DNA from: UBA3210 sp048359995
GTDB taxonomy: Bacteria; Bacillota_I; Bacilli_A; RFN20; CAG-449
Length of the DNA: 64,000 nucleotides
Reading direction: 5' to 3'
Assembly (NCBI GenBank): GCA_048359995.1
Contig: DBGCPK010000008.1
Coordinates: 1 to 64,000, forward strand
Below the pieces are notes generated by a model. The model was not told the origin of the DNA. It ran no database searches and saw nothing but the letters and a program-made list of their open reading frames with translations. Below, piece after piece: positions 51,953-60,651 of the stretch. Each line of letters starts with the position of its first letter. Positions within the stretch are counted from its first letter, which is position 1. The translations under genes were made by a program, and so were the position numbers.

Positions 51953-52988
51953 AGATAAACATGCTGTCTCCGAAAGAAAAGAAACGATATCTCTCTTTCA
52001 CCGCGGTTCGATAGGCTTTTAAGATCAGATCGTGTCCGGCGAACGCGGACACCAGCATGATCAGCGTCGATTTCGGCAAATGAAAATTCGTAATCAGCCC
52101 GTCGATAGCCGAAAAGGAATAACCGGGATAGATGAAAATCGAAGTGGATTCCCGCACGGCAAGAAATTTTCCGTATTTCCGCATACAGGATTCCAACGTT
52201 CTCGTCGAAGTCGTTCCGACGGCGATAATCCGCCGTCCCTCCGCTTTTGCCCGATTGAGAATCTCCGCCGCTTCTTCGGAAATCTCGTAAACTTCGCTGT
52301 GCATCGCATGATTTTTGATATTGTCGGTCTTCACCGGACGGAAAGTTCCTAGCCCGATGTGAAGGGTGATATCGACGATCGTCACGCCTTTTTTTTCGAT
52401 CTTTTCGAGCAGTTCCTCCGTAAAGTGAAACCCCGCCGTCGGCGCGGCGGCGCTGCCCTCTACTCGAGCGTAGACGGTCTGATATCGCGAATTGTCCTCG
52501 CACTGCCGGTGAATATACGGAGGCAAGGGCATCTTTCCCAATTGATCGAGAATTTCAAAGAAAATCCCCTCGTATATCAAACGGATTCGCCGAATTCCTT
52601 CGTCGAGAACCTCGACGCATTCACCTCTGAGTTTTCCGTCCCCGAAAGAGACGAAAGTGCCTTTTTTAATCACTTTCGCGTTTCCGCACAGGCACTCCCA
52701 AACCCGATCTCCGAGATCTTTTAAAAGCAAAACTTCGACGCGCGCGCCGGTTTGCTTTTTGACTCCGATCAAACGCGCCGGAATCACTTTAGAATTATTT
52801 CTCACCAAAACGTCCCCCGAACGAAGAACGTCTACGATATCGTAAAAATGCCGATGCTCAACGCTTCCGTCTTCGCGGTTCACGAGCATGAGACGGGAAT
52901 GATCGCGTTTTTCTTCCGGGCTCTGCGCAATCAGTTCTTCGGGAAGATCGAAGTCGTAATAATTCAGATTCTCGATGTCTTCAACCAT
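51939..52988 (-). CDS. queA: S-adenosylmethionine:tRNA ribosyltransferase-isomerase
   Basis: Transfers and isomerises the ribose of SAM onto preQ1 in tRNA, giving epoxyqueuosine. The 349-residue product starts at ATG 52988, one base after the tgt stop. It has DFDLPEELIAQSPEEKRDHS, the NNSKVIPARLIGVK segment, GSAAAPTAGFHFTEEL, HIGLGTFRPV and a late ITNFHLPKSTLIMLVSAF. It lies between tgt and queH, so preQ1 insertion, ribosylation and reduction are encoded together. Confidence 0.96.
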   Translation of the reverse strand: MVEDIENLNYYDFDLPEELIAQSPEEKRDHSRLMLVNREDGSVEHRHFYDIVDVLRSGDVLVRNNSKVIPARLIGVKKQTGARVEVLLLKDLGDRVWECLCGNAKVIKKGTFVSFGDGKLRGECVEVLDEGIRRIRLIYEGIFFEILDQLGKMPLPPYIHRQCEDNSRYQTVYARVEGSAAAPTAGFHFTEELLEKIEKKGVTIVDITLHIGLGTFRPVKTDNIKNHAMHSEVYEISEEAAEILNRAKAEGRRIIAVGTTSTRTLESCMRKYGKFLAVRESTSIFIYPGYSFSAIDGLITNFHLPKSTLIMLVSAFAGHDLILKAYRTAVKERYRFFSFGDSMFIYGKR

Positions 52989-52989
52989 A

Positions 52990-54117
52990 TTAAAACCCTC
53001 TTTCATCTCCGAATTTTCTCAAAAAATCTTCCTTGAACTCGCGGAACCGATCTTCCTTGATCGCCGAACGCGCTTGTTGGGTCATGCGGATCAAAAAGCG
53101 AATGTTGTGAATCGAAAGCAGTCGCTTCCCGAAAGATTCGTCGCAACGGTAAAGGTGGCGAAGATACGCCCGCGTATAGTTTCGGCAACAGTAACAATCG
53201 CACTCCGGATCCAGCGGCGTAAAGTCTCTTTCGTATTTTTTGTCGCGGATATTGACGCGTCCTGCCGAAGTCATCAACGCTCCGTGTCTGGCAATCCGCG
53301 TCGGAAGAACGCAATCGAAAAGGTCGACGCCCTTTTCGATACCGTCGAGAATCGCGTCGACAGATCCGACTCCCATCAGATAACGAGGTTTTTCGAAAGG
53401 AAGATAATCTACCGCGTACGAAACCATTTTATACATCACGTCTTTCGGCTCGCCGATCGAAGTTCCTCCGATCGAATAACCATCGAAATTCATCTTCACC
53501 AATTCTTCCGCGCAACGCTTTCTCAAATCGGGGAATTCTCCCCCTTGAACGATACCGAAAAGCGCCTGATCTTTCCGTTTATGTGCTTCCAAACCGCGCT
53601 TTGCCCAGCGCAAAGTCCGTTCGATCGAATTTTCCATATACCGATGCGTGACAGGATAAGGGCAGCATTCGTCGAAAGACATGATGATATCCGCGCCCAA
53701 TTTCTCTTCGATTTCGATCGCTCTTTCCGGAGAGATAAACAGAGGACTGCCGTTGAGATGATTTTTAAAATAGACGCCTTCTTCCGTGATCTTCCTGTTC
53801 TCCGACAGAGAAAAGACCTGAAAACCGCCGGAATCGGTTAAAATCGGTCCGTCGTAATTCATAAAACGGTGTAGTCCGCCTGCTTCCTTAACGACATCTT
53901 CGCCCGGGCGCAAGGAGAGATGATATGTATTGGAAAGGATGATGCCCGCACCGCATTCCTTGATTTCTTCCGGCGAAAGCGTTTTGACGCTCGCCAAAGT
54001 TCCTACCGGCATAAACGCCGGCACTTCGACATCGCCGTGCGGCGTGTGCAGCACGCCGTATCTCGCCCGAGTATGCGCGTCGGTATGCTCGATTTCCAGC
54101 CTAAATTCCTTCGCCAT
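52990..54117 (-). CDS. tgt: tRNA-guanine transglycosylase
   Basis: Exchanges guanine 34 of GUN-anticodon tRNAs for preQ1. The 375-residue protein has the catalytic and substrate residues in TDSGGFQVFSL (Asp), GIVQGGEFPDLR, a GYSIGGTSIGEP loop, and CVLPTRIARHG with the nucleophilic Asp region. The C-terminal zinc site is CDCYCCRNYTRAYLRHL. The ATG overlaps the 3' end of the upstream membrane-protein gene by 17 bases. No preQ1 synthesis gene is in the window; salvage or distant genes must supply it. Confidence 0.96.
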   Translation of the reverse strand: MAKEFRLEIEHTDAHTRARYGVLHTPHGDVEVPAFMPVGTLASVKTLSPEEIKECGAGIILSNTYHLSLRPGEDVVKEAGGLHRFMNYDGPILTDSGGFQVFSLSENRKITEEGVYFKNHLNGSPLFISPERAIEIEEKLGADIIMSFDECCPYPVTHRYMENSIERTLRWAKRGLEAHKRKDQALFGIVQGGEFPDLRKRCAEELVKMNFDGYSIGGTSIGEPKDVMYKMVSYAVDYLPFEKPRYLMGVGSVDAILDGIEKGVDLFDCVLPTRIARHGALMTSAGRVNIRDKKYERDFTPLDPECDCYCCRNYTRAYLRHLYRCDESFGKRLLSIHNIRFLIRMTQQARSAIKEDRFREFKEDFLRKFGDERGF

Positions 54118-55447
54118 TTTGCCCTTCTCTTCTTTCGCTTTCGGGTTGTTGATTCAACCCTTTCGGATAGATTTCCTTGAAAAGATCCATCGAAACGACG
54201 ACGATAGCCACCAGATATAGGATCGCTCCGAATCTGAGCGACAGCGCTTTCGTCGGATCGCTCTCTTCCTGCGGAACTACGTTGATAAAAGGAATGTTCC
54301 ACAGATACACCATATAGCCGATCATCGAATTGGTGATCGCGAGAATGGCGACGTAGAATTTTTTCGGATTCGTCAAAGCGTAGAGAATCACCAATACGTC
54401 GGCAATGTAGAAATATCTTTCGTGCATATGCGGAAGGAAATACGGCGTTACCAGCACCAAAAGGCAAGCGATTTTAACCCAGATTTTCGGCGTAAACTCG
54501 ATTTTCGAGCGATAGATGAAAAAGCAATAAGTTCCGACGATCGCGATACCTAGAAATACCGCGAACGAAGAAACGAAACTTTCGTCTTTGAAATTGGTGA
54601 AGATCATCGCATAGAATGTTCCCGCGTTCAGCGTAACCTGCGTGTAACTGTTCGCCGCCTGATTGAAATAGACCGACAGGATCTCGCCGAACCGTTGGAA
54701 GAAGTTGTCCGCGAGAAAGGAAGCCGGCAAAGCGAACAGAATATAGATAACCGGCACCCAAAGGAGATATTTCAGATTGAATTTTCTCCTCAAAAACAAA
54801 ACCAAAAGAATCGGAAGAATGAATATCGACTGCAATTTGAAAGCGAACGCGCAGCCGTAAAAGATCATCGCCAGATTCGGTCTTTTCTTCAAAAGATAGT
54901 ACAAGGCCATCACCGAAAAACAGGCATAGATGGAATCGCATTGTCCCCACAAAGCCGAATTCAAAAAGATCGTTATTCCGAATACGCACAAGAAATAGCA
55001 CAGCATCGTCTTCGTCTTGTCGGAAGTAACCCGATAGCAGATGAGCGAACAATAAACGGCCAAAAGATAGTCGAAAAAGACGGAAACCCATTTGATCGCG
55101 TGAAGAACCTGATAGGATTCCGGATCGAACCGAAAGAGCGAAATGAAATACAGAATGTAGTAGTACGCCGGCGTATAATCCCCGAAAGTAACTCCGAGTT
55201 CTTTCGCGCCACCGTCGTAAATCCGAGTATACCACGGTTTTAAACAATAGGCGTAATCCCCTCGTATACAATCGAAAAGATAATATCTCATCACCAAACT
55301 GAGTACGGTAATCACTCCGAGAAAAATCGCCCAGTCGTATTTCTTCAAAATAAGGTAGAAACCATCGGCCGTTTTTTTTGTAAAACGGCGAAGAAAATCC
55401 GATGCCTTTTTCAACGAATCGCAAACCCGAAAAATAACTTTTTTCAT
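54101..55447 (-). CDS. GT-C-type membrane glycosyltransferase
   Basis: A 448-residue integral membrane protein with about ten to twelve hydrophobic segments. It has GT-C-like features: an early luminal RGDYAYCLKPWYTRIYDGGA loop, NSALWGQCDSIYACFSVMAL in the middle (typical of polyprenyl-phosphate mannosyltransferase relatives), and LPHMHERYFY later. The ATG at 55447 with GGAGG is chosen over a longer frame. It is lodged in a tRNA-modification operon between tsaD and tgt without functional connection that I can see. Donor and acceptor unknown. Confidence 0.75.
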   Translation of the reverse strand: MKKVIFRVCDSLKKASDFLRRFTKKTADGFYLILKKYDWAIFLGVITVLSLVMRYYLFDCIRGDYAYCLKPWYTRIYDGGAKELGVTFGDYTPAYYYILYFISLFRFDPESYQVLHAIKWVSVFFDYLLAVYCSLICYRVTSDKTKTMLCYFLCVFGITIFLNSALWGQCDSIYACFSVMALYYLLKKRPNLAMIFYGCAFAFKLQSIFILPILLVLFLRRKFNLKYLLWVPVIYILFALPASFLADNFFQRFGEILSVYFNQAANSYTQVTLNAGTFYAMIFTNFKDESFVSSFAVFLGIAIVGTYCFFIYRSKIEFTPKIWVKIACLLVLVTPYFLPHMHERYFYIADVLVILYALTNPKKFYVAILAITNSMIGYMVYLWNIPFINVVPQEESDPTKALSLRFGAILYLVAIVVVSMDLFKEIYPKGLNQQPESERREGQNGEGI

Positions 55448-55579
55448 AATATTTCCTCCGCGATTCCGCATAGTGATCCCGCATTCATCATACTTTTTCC
55501 GCCTTTCTTTTTCAATAAGACAACGCAAAATCTCCGTTGTCTTCAAGTAATGAATTATTTTACCAAAATCATCGGTAAA

Positions 55580-56596
55580 TTACAACTTGTCGTAATCTTC
55601 CAGTTCCCAAGAAGGATTCGCTCCCAAATTTAGCGGGGCGAAAAGTTTTCTGTCGAAGAGGTAAGAGCCGACTTTGGCGATCATCGCCGCGTTGTCGGTC
55701 GTACACCAAAGCGGAGGTATCAGCACTTCGACGTCGCGTCCCGACGTTCTTTTGACGATCTGCTCCCGAAGATACGAATTCGCCGAAACGCCTCCCGCGA
55801 GAACGATCTGACGGATATGAAATTCGTCGATCGCCGGAAGCGCTTTGTCTAAAAGCAAGTCGATCGCCGTCGTTTGAAAAGAACAGGCTAAGTCGTTGAC
55901 ATCGACTTCCTGATGATTCTGTTGAAGCTTATGCACCAAGTTGATGACCGCGGTCTTGATGCCCGAATATGAGTAGTTGTAACTGCGATCGTGTAACGGT
56001 TTCGGAAGCGCGTAAGAAGGTTTACCCAGTTTGGCCAATCGGTCGATCGAAACGCCGCCAGGATATGGCAGACCGACGACTCTCGCCACCTTGTCGAAAG
56101 CTTCGCCGATCGCATCGTCCAGAGTTCTTCCGATGATTTTGAAGGACAAGTGCTTATCCATGACCACCAATTCGGTATTGCCGCCGCTGACGACGAGAGC
56201 AAGGCAAGGAAATTTCAACGGCGCGACGAATTCGTTCGCATAGATATGCCCTGCCAGATGATGCACCGGTATCAAAGGTTTTTCGTACATCAAAGCCAGC
56301 GTTTTCGCGCATTGAAGCCCCACGTGCAACGCCCCGATCAATCCCGGTCCTGCCGTGACGGCAACTGCCGAAACCTGTTCCATCGCGATGCCCGCCTCTT
56401 CCAGCGCGTCCTGCAAGACGAAGCCGATGTTTTCGATGTGAAGGCGCGAGGCGATTTCAGGCATAACTCCGCCGTATTTCCGATGTACGGCGATCTGCGT
56501 GGAAACCACATTCGCAAGGAGTTCCCGATCGTTTTTCAGAACCGCGATTGCGGTCTCGTCGCAACTCGATTCTATCGCTAAAATGATTTTATCCAT
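55580..56596 (-). CDS. tsaD: tRNA N6-threonylcarbamoyladenosine synthase subunit TsaD
   Basis: Catalytic subunit that transfers threonylcarbamoyl to A37 of ANN-reading tRNAs. Of 338 residues, the ASKHA-fold signatures are ILAIESSCDETAIAV, the metal-binding HHLAGHIYAN, VVSGGNTELV, LPYPGGVSIDRLA and a late CTTDNAAMIA. It follows rimI by 15 bases and works with TsaB and TsaE from the same operon. Confidence 0.97.
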   Translation of the reverse strand: MDKIILAIESSCDETAIAVLKNDRELLANVVSTQIAVHRKYGGVMPEIASRLHIENIGFVLQDALEEAGIAMEQVSAVAVTAGPGLIGALHVGLQCAKTLALMYEKPLIPVHHLAGHIYANEFVAPLKFPCLALVVSGGNTELVVMDKHLSFKIIGRTLDDAIGEAFDKVARVVGLPYPGGVSIDRLAKLGKPSYALPKPLHDRSYNYSYSGIKTAVINLVHKLQQNHQEVDVNDLACSFQTTAIDLLLDKALPAIDEFHIRQIVLAGGVSANSYLREQIVKRTSGRDVEVLIPPLWCTTDNAAMIAKVGSYLFDRKLFAPLNLGANPSWELEDYDKL

Positions 56597-56611
56597 TTGA
56601 TTTTCTACACC

Positions 56612-57061
56612 TCAATTCTCGTTGAAAATACCTCTCATCATATAGAAAGCGTCTTCGCCGTCCGCATAATATCCTTTTTTCGTTAAAAGAATTTTAAATC
56701 CGGACTTTTCATAAAGCGCGATGGCTTTTTCGTTGGAAACCCGAACTTCGAGGCTCATCGTCAAACACTGATTTTCCTTCGCGTCTTCCAGCGCCTTTTC
56801 CAAAAGAAGACGCGCGTAACCGCGTCGTCGGTATTCTTCCGAGACGAATAACTTGTTTAAAGCGGATTGATCGAAGACGATCCAATAGTCGATGTACCCG
56901 ATAATTTCGCCTTCCTCGCACAGGAGAATCATACGCGCGAATTCGTTCTGCCCGATCTCATAGGCAAACTGCTCTTTCGTCCAAGGATTGACGAATCCTT
57001 TTTCTTCCAATTCCGATATTTTCGCAATATCGGACGATTCCGCAAATCTAAACTCCGTCAT
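56612..57061 (-). CDS. rimI: Ribosomal-protein-alanine acetyltransferase RimI-type
   Basis: 149-residue GNAT enzyme with the RimI arrangement: RFAESSDIAKISELEEKGF at the start, VSEEYRRRGYARLLLEKAL (acetyl-CoA loop) and VSNEKAIALYEKSGFK near the end. RimI acetylates S18 in other bacteria. It overlaps tsaB by 14 bases; tsaB-rimI-tsaD linkage is a widespread arrangement. Confidence 0.93.
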   Translation of the reverse strand: MTEFRFAESSDIAKISELEEKGFVNPWTKEQFAYEIGQNEFARMILLCEEGEIIGYIDYWIVFDQSALNKLFVSEEYRRRGYARLLLEKALEDAKENQCLTMSLEVRVSNEKAIALYEKSGFKILLTKKGYYADGEDAFYMMRGIFNEN

Positions 57062-57644
57062 GGTCTTTCAGATATACCGGTTTTGCTTCCGCCGCATTTT
57101 CAAGCGGAGAAACGATATCCTTAAACGACAAAAGGCCTTGAATTTCCTCCGGTTTTTCCGAAGAAATCCCCAAATATTCGCAATCCCCGATCACGGAAAA
57201 ATCCGGATATTGCCGAATCGTCCGCAGGACTTCGTCGTTGCTCATCACCCGATCTTCGAGAATCACTTCGTCGTTCGCATAAATGCCGACATAACTTCTT
57301 CCGCTTCTGGCGTTCATCAAAGCGATGAACTTTCTGCTTCTGTTTCCCATAATTCTCAAAGAGGAAATCGGGATCAGTTTTGCCCCCGACATCTGCGCGG
57401 CGATTTTGGCAATCGTCAGAGCAATGCGGATTCCGGTATACGATCCCGGCCCTTTTCCCGAAACGATTTCATCAAAATCTCTCAATCGCAATCCCGTACT
57501 TTTCAAAGCGCTTTCGATCTCCGGAATCATCTTTTCCGATTGCCGTTGCCAACACGGATAAGAGGTCGAATGGACGAGAATCCCGTCTACGGCGATTCCG
57601 ACGGAAAGCGACGTGTTCGCGCTGTCCAAAAGAAGAGTTTTCAT
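57048..57644 (-). CDS. tsaB: tRNA threonylcarbamoyladenosine protein TsaB
   Basis: Non-catalytic partner of TsaD, 198 residues. It has the ASKHA start LLLDSANTSLSVGIAV and the conserved VSGKGPGSYTGIRIALTIAK; the C-terminal part is shorter and divergent, as usual in Firmicutes. The start overlaps the tsaE stop by 4 bases. Confidence 0.94.
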   Translation of the reverse strand: MKTLLLDSANTSLSVGIAVDGILVHSTSYPCWQRQSEKMIPEIESALKSTGLRLRDFDEIVSGKGPGSYTGIRIALTIAKIAAQMSGAKLIPISSLRIMGNRSRKFIALMNARSGRSYVGIYANDEVILEDRVMSNDEVLRTIRQYPDFSVIGDCEYLGISSEKPEEIQGLLSFKDIVSPLENAAEAKPVYLKDHDGV

Positions 57645-58105
57645 CGTTTCATCGCCTCGATTTCTTCAAAAACGGGTTCGTATTTCTGCCACTCCGAAGA
57701 AAGCGTCACGATTCGCGTGGTTTCATCTGCTCTCTCGATCCGCAGTTTCAAGGGCTGAAAGAGAAGATCCTCGATAAAATCCGACCATTCGATGACGGCA
57801 ATTCCGTCTCCTTCGATGACCTCTTCCAAGCCGATGTCCCGATTGATTCCCTCTTCCAAACGATAAGCGTCGATATGATAAAAAGGCATTTTCCCCTTAA
57901 AGTAGCATTTCAAAATATTGAACGTCGGGCTGGAAATTTCCTCCTCGATTCCCAATTCCGCAGCAAGAAATTTCGTAAAGGTCGTTTTACCCGCGCCTAA
58001 GTCTCCGTCCAACGCGATGACGTCACCCCGATGAAGATGTCCGGCTATCGCGCGGGCAAGACGAGCCGTGTCTTCGACGGAACGGCTGACATATTTCGCT
58101 ATCAT
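57641..58105 (-). CDS. tsaE: tRNA threonylcarbamoyladenosine ATPase TsaE
   Basis: P-loop ATPase that resets the TsaBD complex, 154 residues. Walker A is GDLGAGKTTFTKFLA, then SSPTFNILKCY and YHIDAYRLE; the late EWSDFIEDLL fits the family. It is the first gene of the tsaE-tsaB-rimI-tsaD-GT-tgt-queA-queH run; GAGAGTGGTGA precedes the ATG. No consensus promoter stands out in the 107 bases to the divergent reductase gene. Confidence 0.95.
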   Translation of the reverse strand: MIAKYVSRSVEDTARLARAIAGHLHRGDVIALDGDLGAGKTTFTKFLAAELGIEEEISSPTFNILKCYFKGKMPFYHIDAYRLEEGINRDIGLEEVIEGDGIAVIEWSDFIEDLLFQPLKLRIERADETTRIVTLSSEWQKYEPVFEEIEAMKR

Positions 58106-58158
58106 TTCACCACTCTCCGCTCATAGTATATCACTTTAAAAAGTTTAAATAAAAGGTA

Positions 58159-58187
58159 TTGTTGCAAACTGCAAATTATCCTATAAT
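58159..58187 (+). promoter_or_regulatory. Promoter of the NADP reductase gene
   Basis: TTGTTG (58159-58164), a 17-base spacer and a consensus TATAAT (58182-58187) lie 25 bases upstream of the ATG at 58213. Confidence 0.6.
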
Positions 58188-58212
58188 TGAAAAAAACAAG
58201 GAGGCAGAGAGT

Positions 58213-59157
58213 ATGGAAGACGTCATCATCATCGGCTGCGGTCCGATCGGCTTATACGGCGCAACCCTTTGTTCGCTTCACAATTTGAAAGGAATCGTAC
58301 TGGAATCCCGCGAGGAAATCGGCGGTCAGTTGACCGCGCTTTATCCGCAAAAAGCCATCGTCGATCTTCCCGGATTCGATTCGGTCAAAGCCGGAGATTT
58401 TATCAAAAACCTTTACGCTCAGTATTCCTCGAAAGAAAATCGCCTGCCCGTTCACCTCGGGGAGAAAGTCGTCGATTTTCGTAAAGAAGGCGACCATTAC
58501 CTGATTGAAACGGACAAGGGAAGTTATCCGACGAAGACCGTGTTGATCACGACGGGCATGGGAAGTTTTTCTCCCCGCAAGATCGGATTGCCGAACGAAG
58601 GAGAATTTGAAAATATCCTTTATTCCTGCAAAAACGTGAACCTGTTCGCCTCCTGCGACGTCGTGGTTTTAGGCGGTGGGGATTCCGCGGTCGATCTCAG
58701 CCTTCTGATTCGTCCCGTAGCCAAAAGCGTCGCCGTCGTTCATCGACGTCTCGAATTCCGCGGGCAGAGCTTTAACGTCGAACGCTTGGAAAAGGAAGGA
58801 ATTTCCGTCTATAAAAACTACACCGTCGCCGAATTAAAGCACGAAGGATCGCGAATCGGGTTGATTTTAAAAGAAAATGCGGATCAAAGCACGAAAGTGC
58901 TGAACTGCGATTACGTTCTGGTTCAATACGGTCAGGTTCCTTCTCCCGATCGATTCGATTTAGAAAAGGAAAACAATCTCATCAAAGTCGGTGCCTCTTG
59001 CCTGACTTCGCAAGAAAACGTTTTCGCCTGCGGCAATATCGCTCTTTACGAGGGAAAAGTCAGGAATTTGACCACCGGATTCGGCGAAGTCAACACCGCG
59101 GTGAGCCGGATCGACAGAATCGTTCATCCCGACAAAAACGTCACCTCTCATTTTTAA
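58213..59157 (+). CDS. Ferredoxin/flavodoxin-NADP reductase, type 2
   Basis: Thioredoxin-reductase-like flavoenzyme of 314 residues lacking the CxxC dithiol, as in Bacillus YumC. It reduces ferredoxin or flavodoxin with NADPH. FAD motif GCGPIGLYGA is near the N-terminus, followed by EIGGQLTALYPQKAIVDLPG, the NADP motif GGGDSAVDLSL and the C-terminal CGNIALYEGK. AAGGAGG precedes the ATG. A frame extending to 58159 overlaps the promoter and is rejected. Confidence 0.93.
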   Translation: MEDVIIIGCGPIGLYGATLCSLHNLKGIVLESREEIGGQLTALYPQKAIVDLPGFDSVKAGDFIKNLYAQYSSKENRLPVHLGEKVVDFRKEGDHYLIETDKGSYPTKTVLITTGMGSFSPRKIGLPNEGEFENILYSCKNVNLFASCDVVVLGGGDSAVDLSLLIRPVAKSVAVVHRRLEFRGQSFNVERLEKEGISVYKNYTVAELKHEGSRIGLILKENADQSTKVLNCDYVLVQYGQVPSPDRFDLEKENNLIKVGASCLTSQENVFACGNIALYEGKVRNLTTGFGEVNTAVSRIDRIVHPDKNVTSHF

Positions 59158-59161
59158 AAAA

Positions 59162-59189
59162 CCGAAAAAAAGTATTCTATTTTTTTCGG
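59162..59189 (+). terminator. Terminator-like hairpin after the reductase
   Basis: CCGAAAAAAA (59162-59171) and TTTTTTTCGG (59180-59189) form a 10-base-pair, AU-rich stem with an 8-base loop, immediately after the stop codon. There is no extra U run beyond the stem, so efficiency is uncertain. Confidence 0.5.
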
Positions 59190-59225
59190 CAATATTATAT
59201 CATTGATTTATAGGAGGAAGCATCA

Positions 59226-59459
59226 ATGAAAGACTTAGTAAAAACTTTGGAAGGGTTACCTTGGATCGTCCGCGTATTGCTCGTTGTACTCTGGGGCGTC
59301 TACGGCAACATTGTCCGCTTATTGAAATCCTTGGCAGCAAATAACGTATTGGGAACCGTTCTCGCGGTTATCCTCTTGATCTGCGGCGGTTTCTTTATTC
59401 TTTGGATCGTTGACTTGGTTTGCGTTTTGTTGAACAAACCTATCTGGTGGATCGACTAA
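59226..59459 (+). CDS. Small membrane protein
   Basis: 77-residue protein with two hydrophobic segments (~14-32 and ~42-66) and Trp-rich ends, ending LLNKPIWWID. AGGAGG precedes the ATG and an intrinsic terminator follows, so it is a real single gene. Similar small proteins with a central LLKSLAANN-like loop occur in gut Firmicutes; function unknown. Confidence 0.7.
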   Translation: MKDLVKTLEGLPWIVRVLLVVLWGVYGNIVRLLKSLAANNVLGTVLAVILLICGGFFILWIVDLVCVLLNKPIWWID

Positions 59460-59482
59460 TCTTCGGTTTATCCGAAAGATCG

Positions 59483-59509
59483 GAAGCGGATTTCCCGCTT
59501 CTTTTTTTT
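59483..59509 (+). terminator. Intrinsic terminator
   Basis: GAAGCGG and CCGCTTC (59483-59501) pair across a 5-base loop, followed by eight T (59502-59509). It ends the small membrane-protein gene. Confidence 0.88.
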
Positions 59510-59520
59510 GCCGCTTTTTA

Positions 59521-59727
59521 TCAAATGGAAGAAAATACGTTGATTATCGTGAAGATGATCGAACAGATCAGCAAAAGAACGGCGTCGATATAGATCGCCG
59601 CTTCCAGTTTTTTATTCGAATACCCTTTTGATTTTCTCCCCTTGACGAAATAAAGAACGCCGAGTGCGATGAAAGCGATCAAAAGCGAAGATGTCAGTCC
59701 TAAGAGGATGTACTGCGCGATTTTCAT
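59521..59727 (-). CDS. Small two-helix membrane protein
   Basis: 68 residues with hydrophobic segments near 5-28 and 45-66, joined by a basic loop FVKGRKSKGYSNKK. Its start overlaps the stop of the zinc-ribbon/TM2 gene by 4 bases, so it is probably cotranscribed with it. No family recognised. Confidence 0.55.
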   Translation of the reverse strand: MKIAQYILLGLTSSLLIAFIALGVLYFVKGRKSKGYSNKKLEAAIYIDAVLLLICSIIFTIINVFSSI

Positions 59728-60125
59728 TCCTTTTTCTCTCCTTTTTTCTTTCCTTCCCGAATTTTCAGATAATAGCCGTCGATTTCATCGTCTTCCAAAG
59801 CAAGAATTTCCATCGCGCGGAAGACGGCGAGAACCGCCGGTGCACCCGTCCAGAAAAAAAGCAAGGAAATCAGCCCTTTTTTATAGCATTTCTTGATGAA
59901 ATAATCGATACCGAAAATGCCGAAAAAGATGGTGAAATAGCCTAAGAACTTGTGGTTTTGAAATCCTTTTCCGCGATACTCTTCCGCTTCGTCGGGAGGT
60001 ACGACGATTTCGAATTCCGACAGCGCTAAACGATTTTTGCAAATCGGACAGCGTATTTTCTTCTTGTGATTGTCAACGGAGTCGGTCGCTTTGCAGATCG
60101 GACATCTCACTACGATTCTTGCCAT
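59724..60125 (-). CDS. Zinc-ribbon and TM2-domain membrane protein
   Basis: 133-residue protein. The N-terminal zinc ribbon has CPICKATDS and CPICKNRLAL (two C-x2-C knuckles, residues 8-32). A TM2-like domain follows, GYFTIFFGIFGIDYFIKKCY and GLISLLFFWTG (~62-108), two helices joined by a tight turn. GGAGGA precedes the ATG, which lies inside the upstream gene: the two overlap by 53 bases in different frames. Function unknown. Confidence 0.7.
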   Translation of the reverse strand: MARIVVRCPICKATDSVDNHKKKIRCPICKNRLALSEFEIVVPPDEAEEYRGKGFQNHKFLGYFTIFFGIFGIDYFIKKCYKKGLISLLFFWTGAPAVLAVFRAMEILALEDDEIDGYYLKIREGKKKGEKKE

Positions 60126-60651
60126 AGTCCTCCTCCTTGAACGCTTTGACGGCTTTCAGCGTTTCTTTCATACCCTTTTCTTTCAGCATTCTGAGCCAGC
60201 TTTCCAGCAATGCCGCCGTATCGGGATTCATTTTTAATCCCGATTCTCTCTGAATATAATAATTCCACGGATCTTCGTTCTTAAAAGATTTGCCCTTGTA
60301 AATCATCGTCGCCGAAAGACGATCGGCAAACATCTCTTTGACGTATCTCAAAGGCATTTTCACCGGACGATAGAGATTGGTCGCCTTATCGATGTCGGTC
60401 CAATACTCGAAATGGTGCTTATTTCTCCCTTTGTGATGCATCCACGCGGAAGAGTATCCCAGTACTTCCCTTTCGCGATCGTTGGGACTGCAAGTTCCCT
60501 GATAGTATCGCGCGCCGGCTCTGAATTCGGTCCAGGAATACTTGCTGAGGTCGTGAAAAAGCCCTTGAAATCCGATTCCCAGTTTAAAACAGAAATAGAT
60601 CACTTTATGCCGATGTCGGGTGATGGTGATAAAATGACGGAACGGGTGCAT
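60073..60651 (-). CDS. DUF5662-like protein
   Basis: 192-residue cytosolic protein with a histidine-rich conserved core: ITITRHRHKVIYF, GLFHDLSKYSWTEF and AWMHHKGRNKHHFEYW. The His/Asp pattern resembles HD-type metal-dependent hydrolases, and the whole matches the uncharacterised DUF5662 group as I recall it. The last ~18 residues (KNRSEMSDLQSDRLR) overlap the zinc-ribbon gene and look like a read-through extension. Its start abuts the flavoprotein gene stop. Confidence 0.7.
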   Translation of the reverse strand: MHPFRHFITITRHRHKVIYFCFKLGIGFQGLFHDLSKYSWTEFRAGARYYQGTCSPNDREREVLGYSSAWMHHKGRNKHHFEYWTDIDKATNLYRPVKMPLRYVKEMFADRLSATMIYKGKSFKNEDPWNYYIQRESGLKMNPDTAALLESWLRMLKEKGMKETLKAVKAFKEEDYGKNRSEMSDLQSDRLR

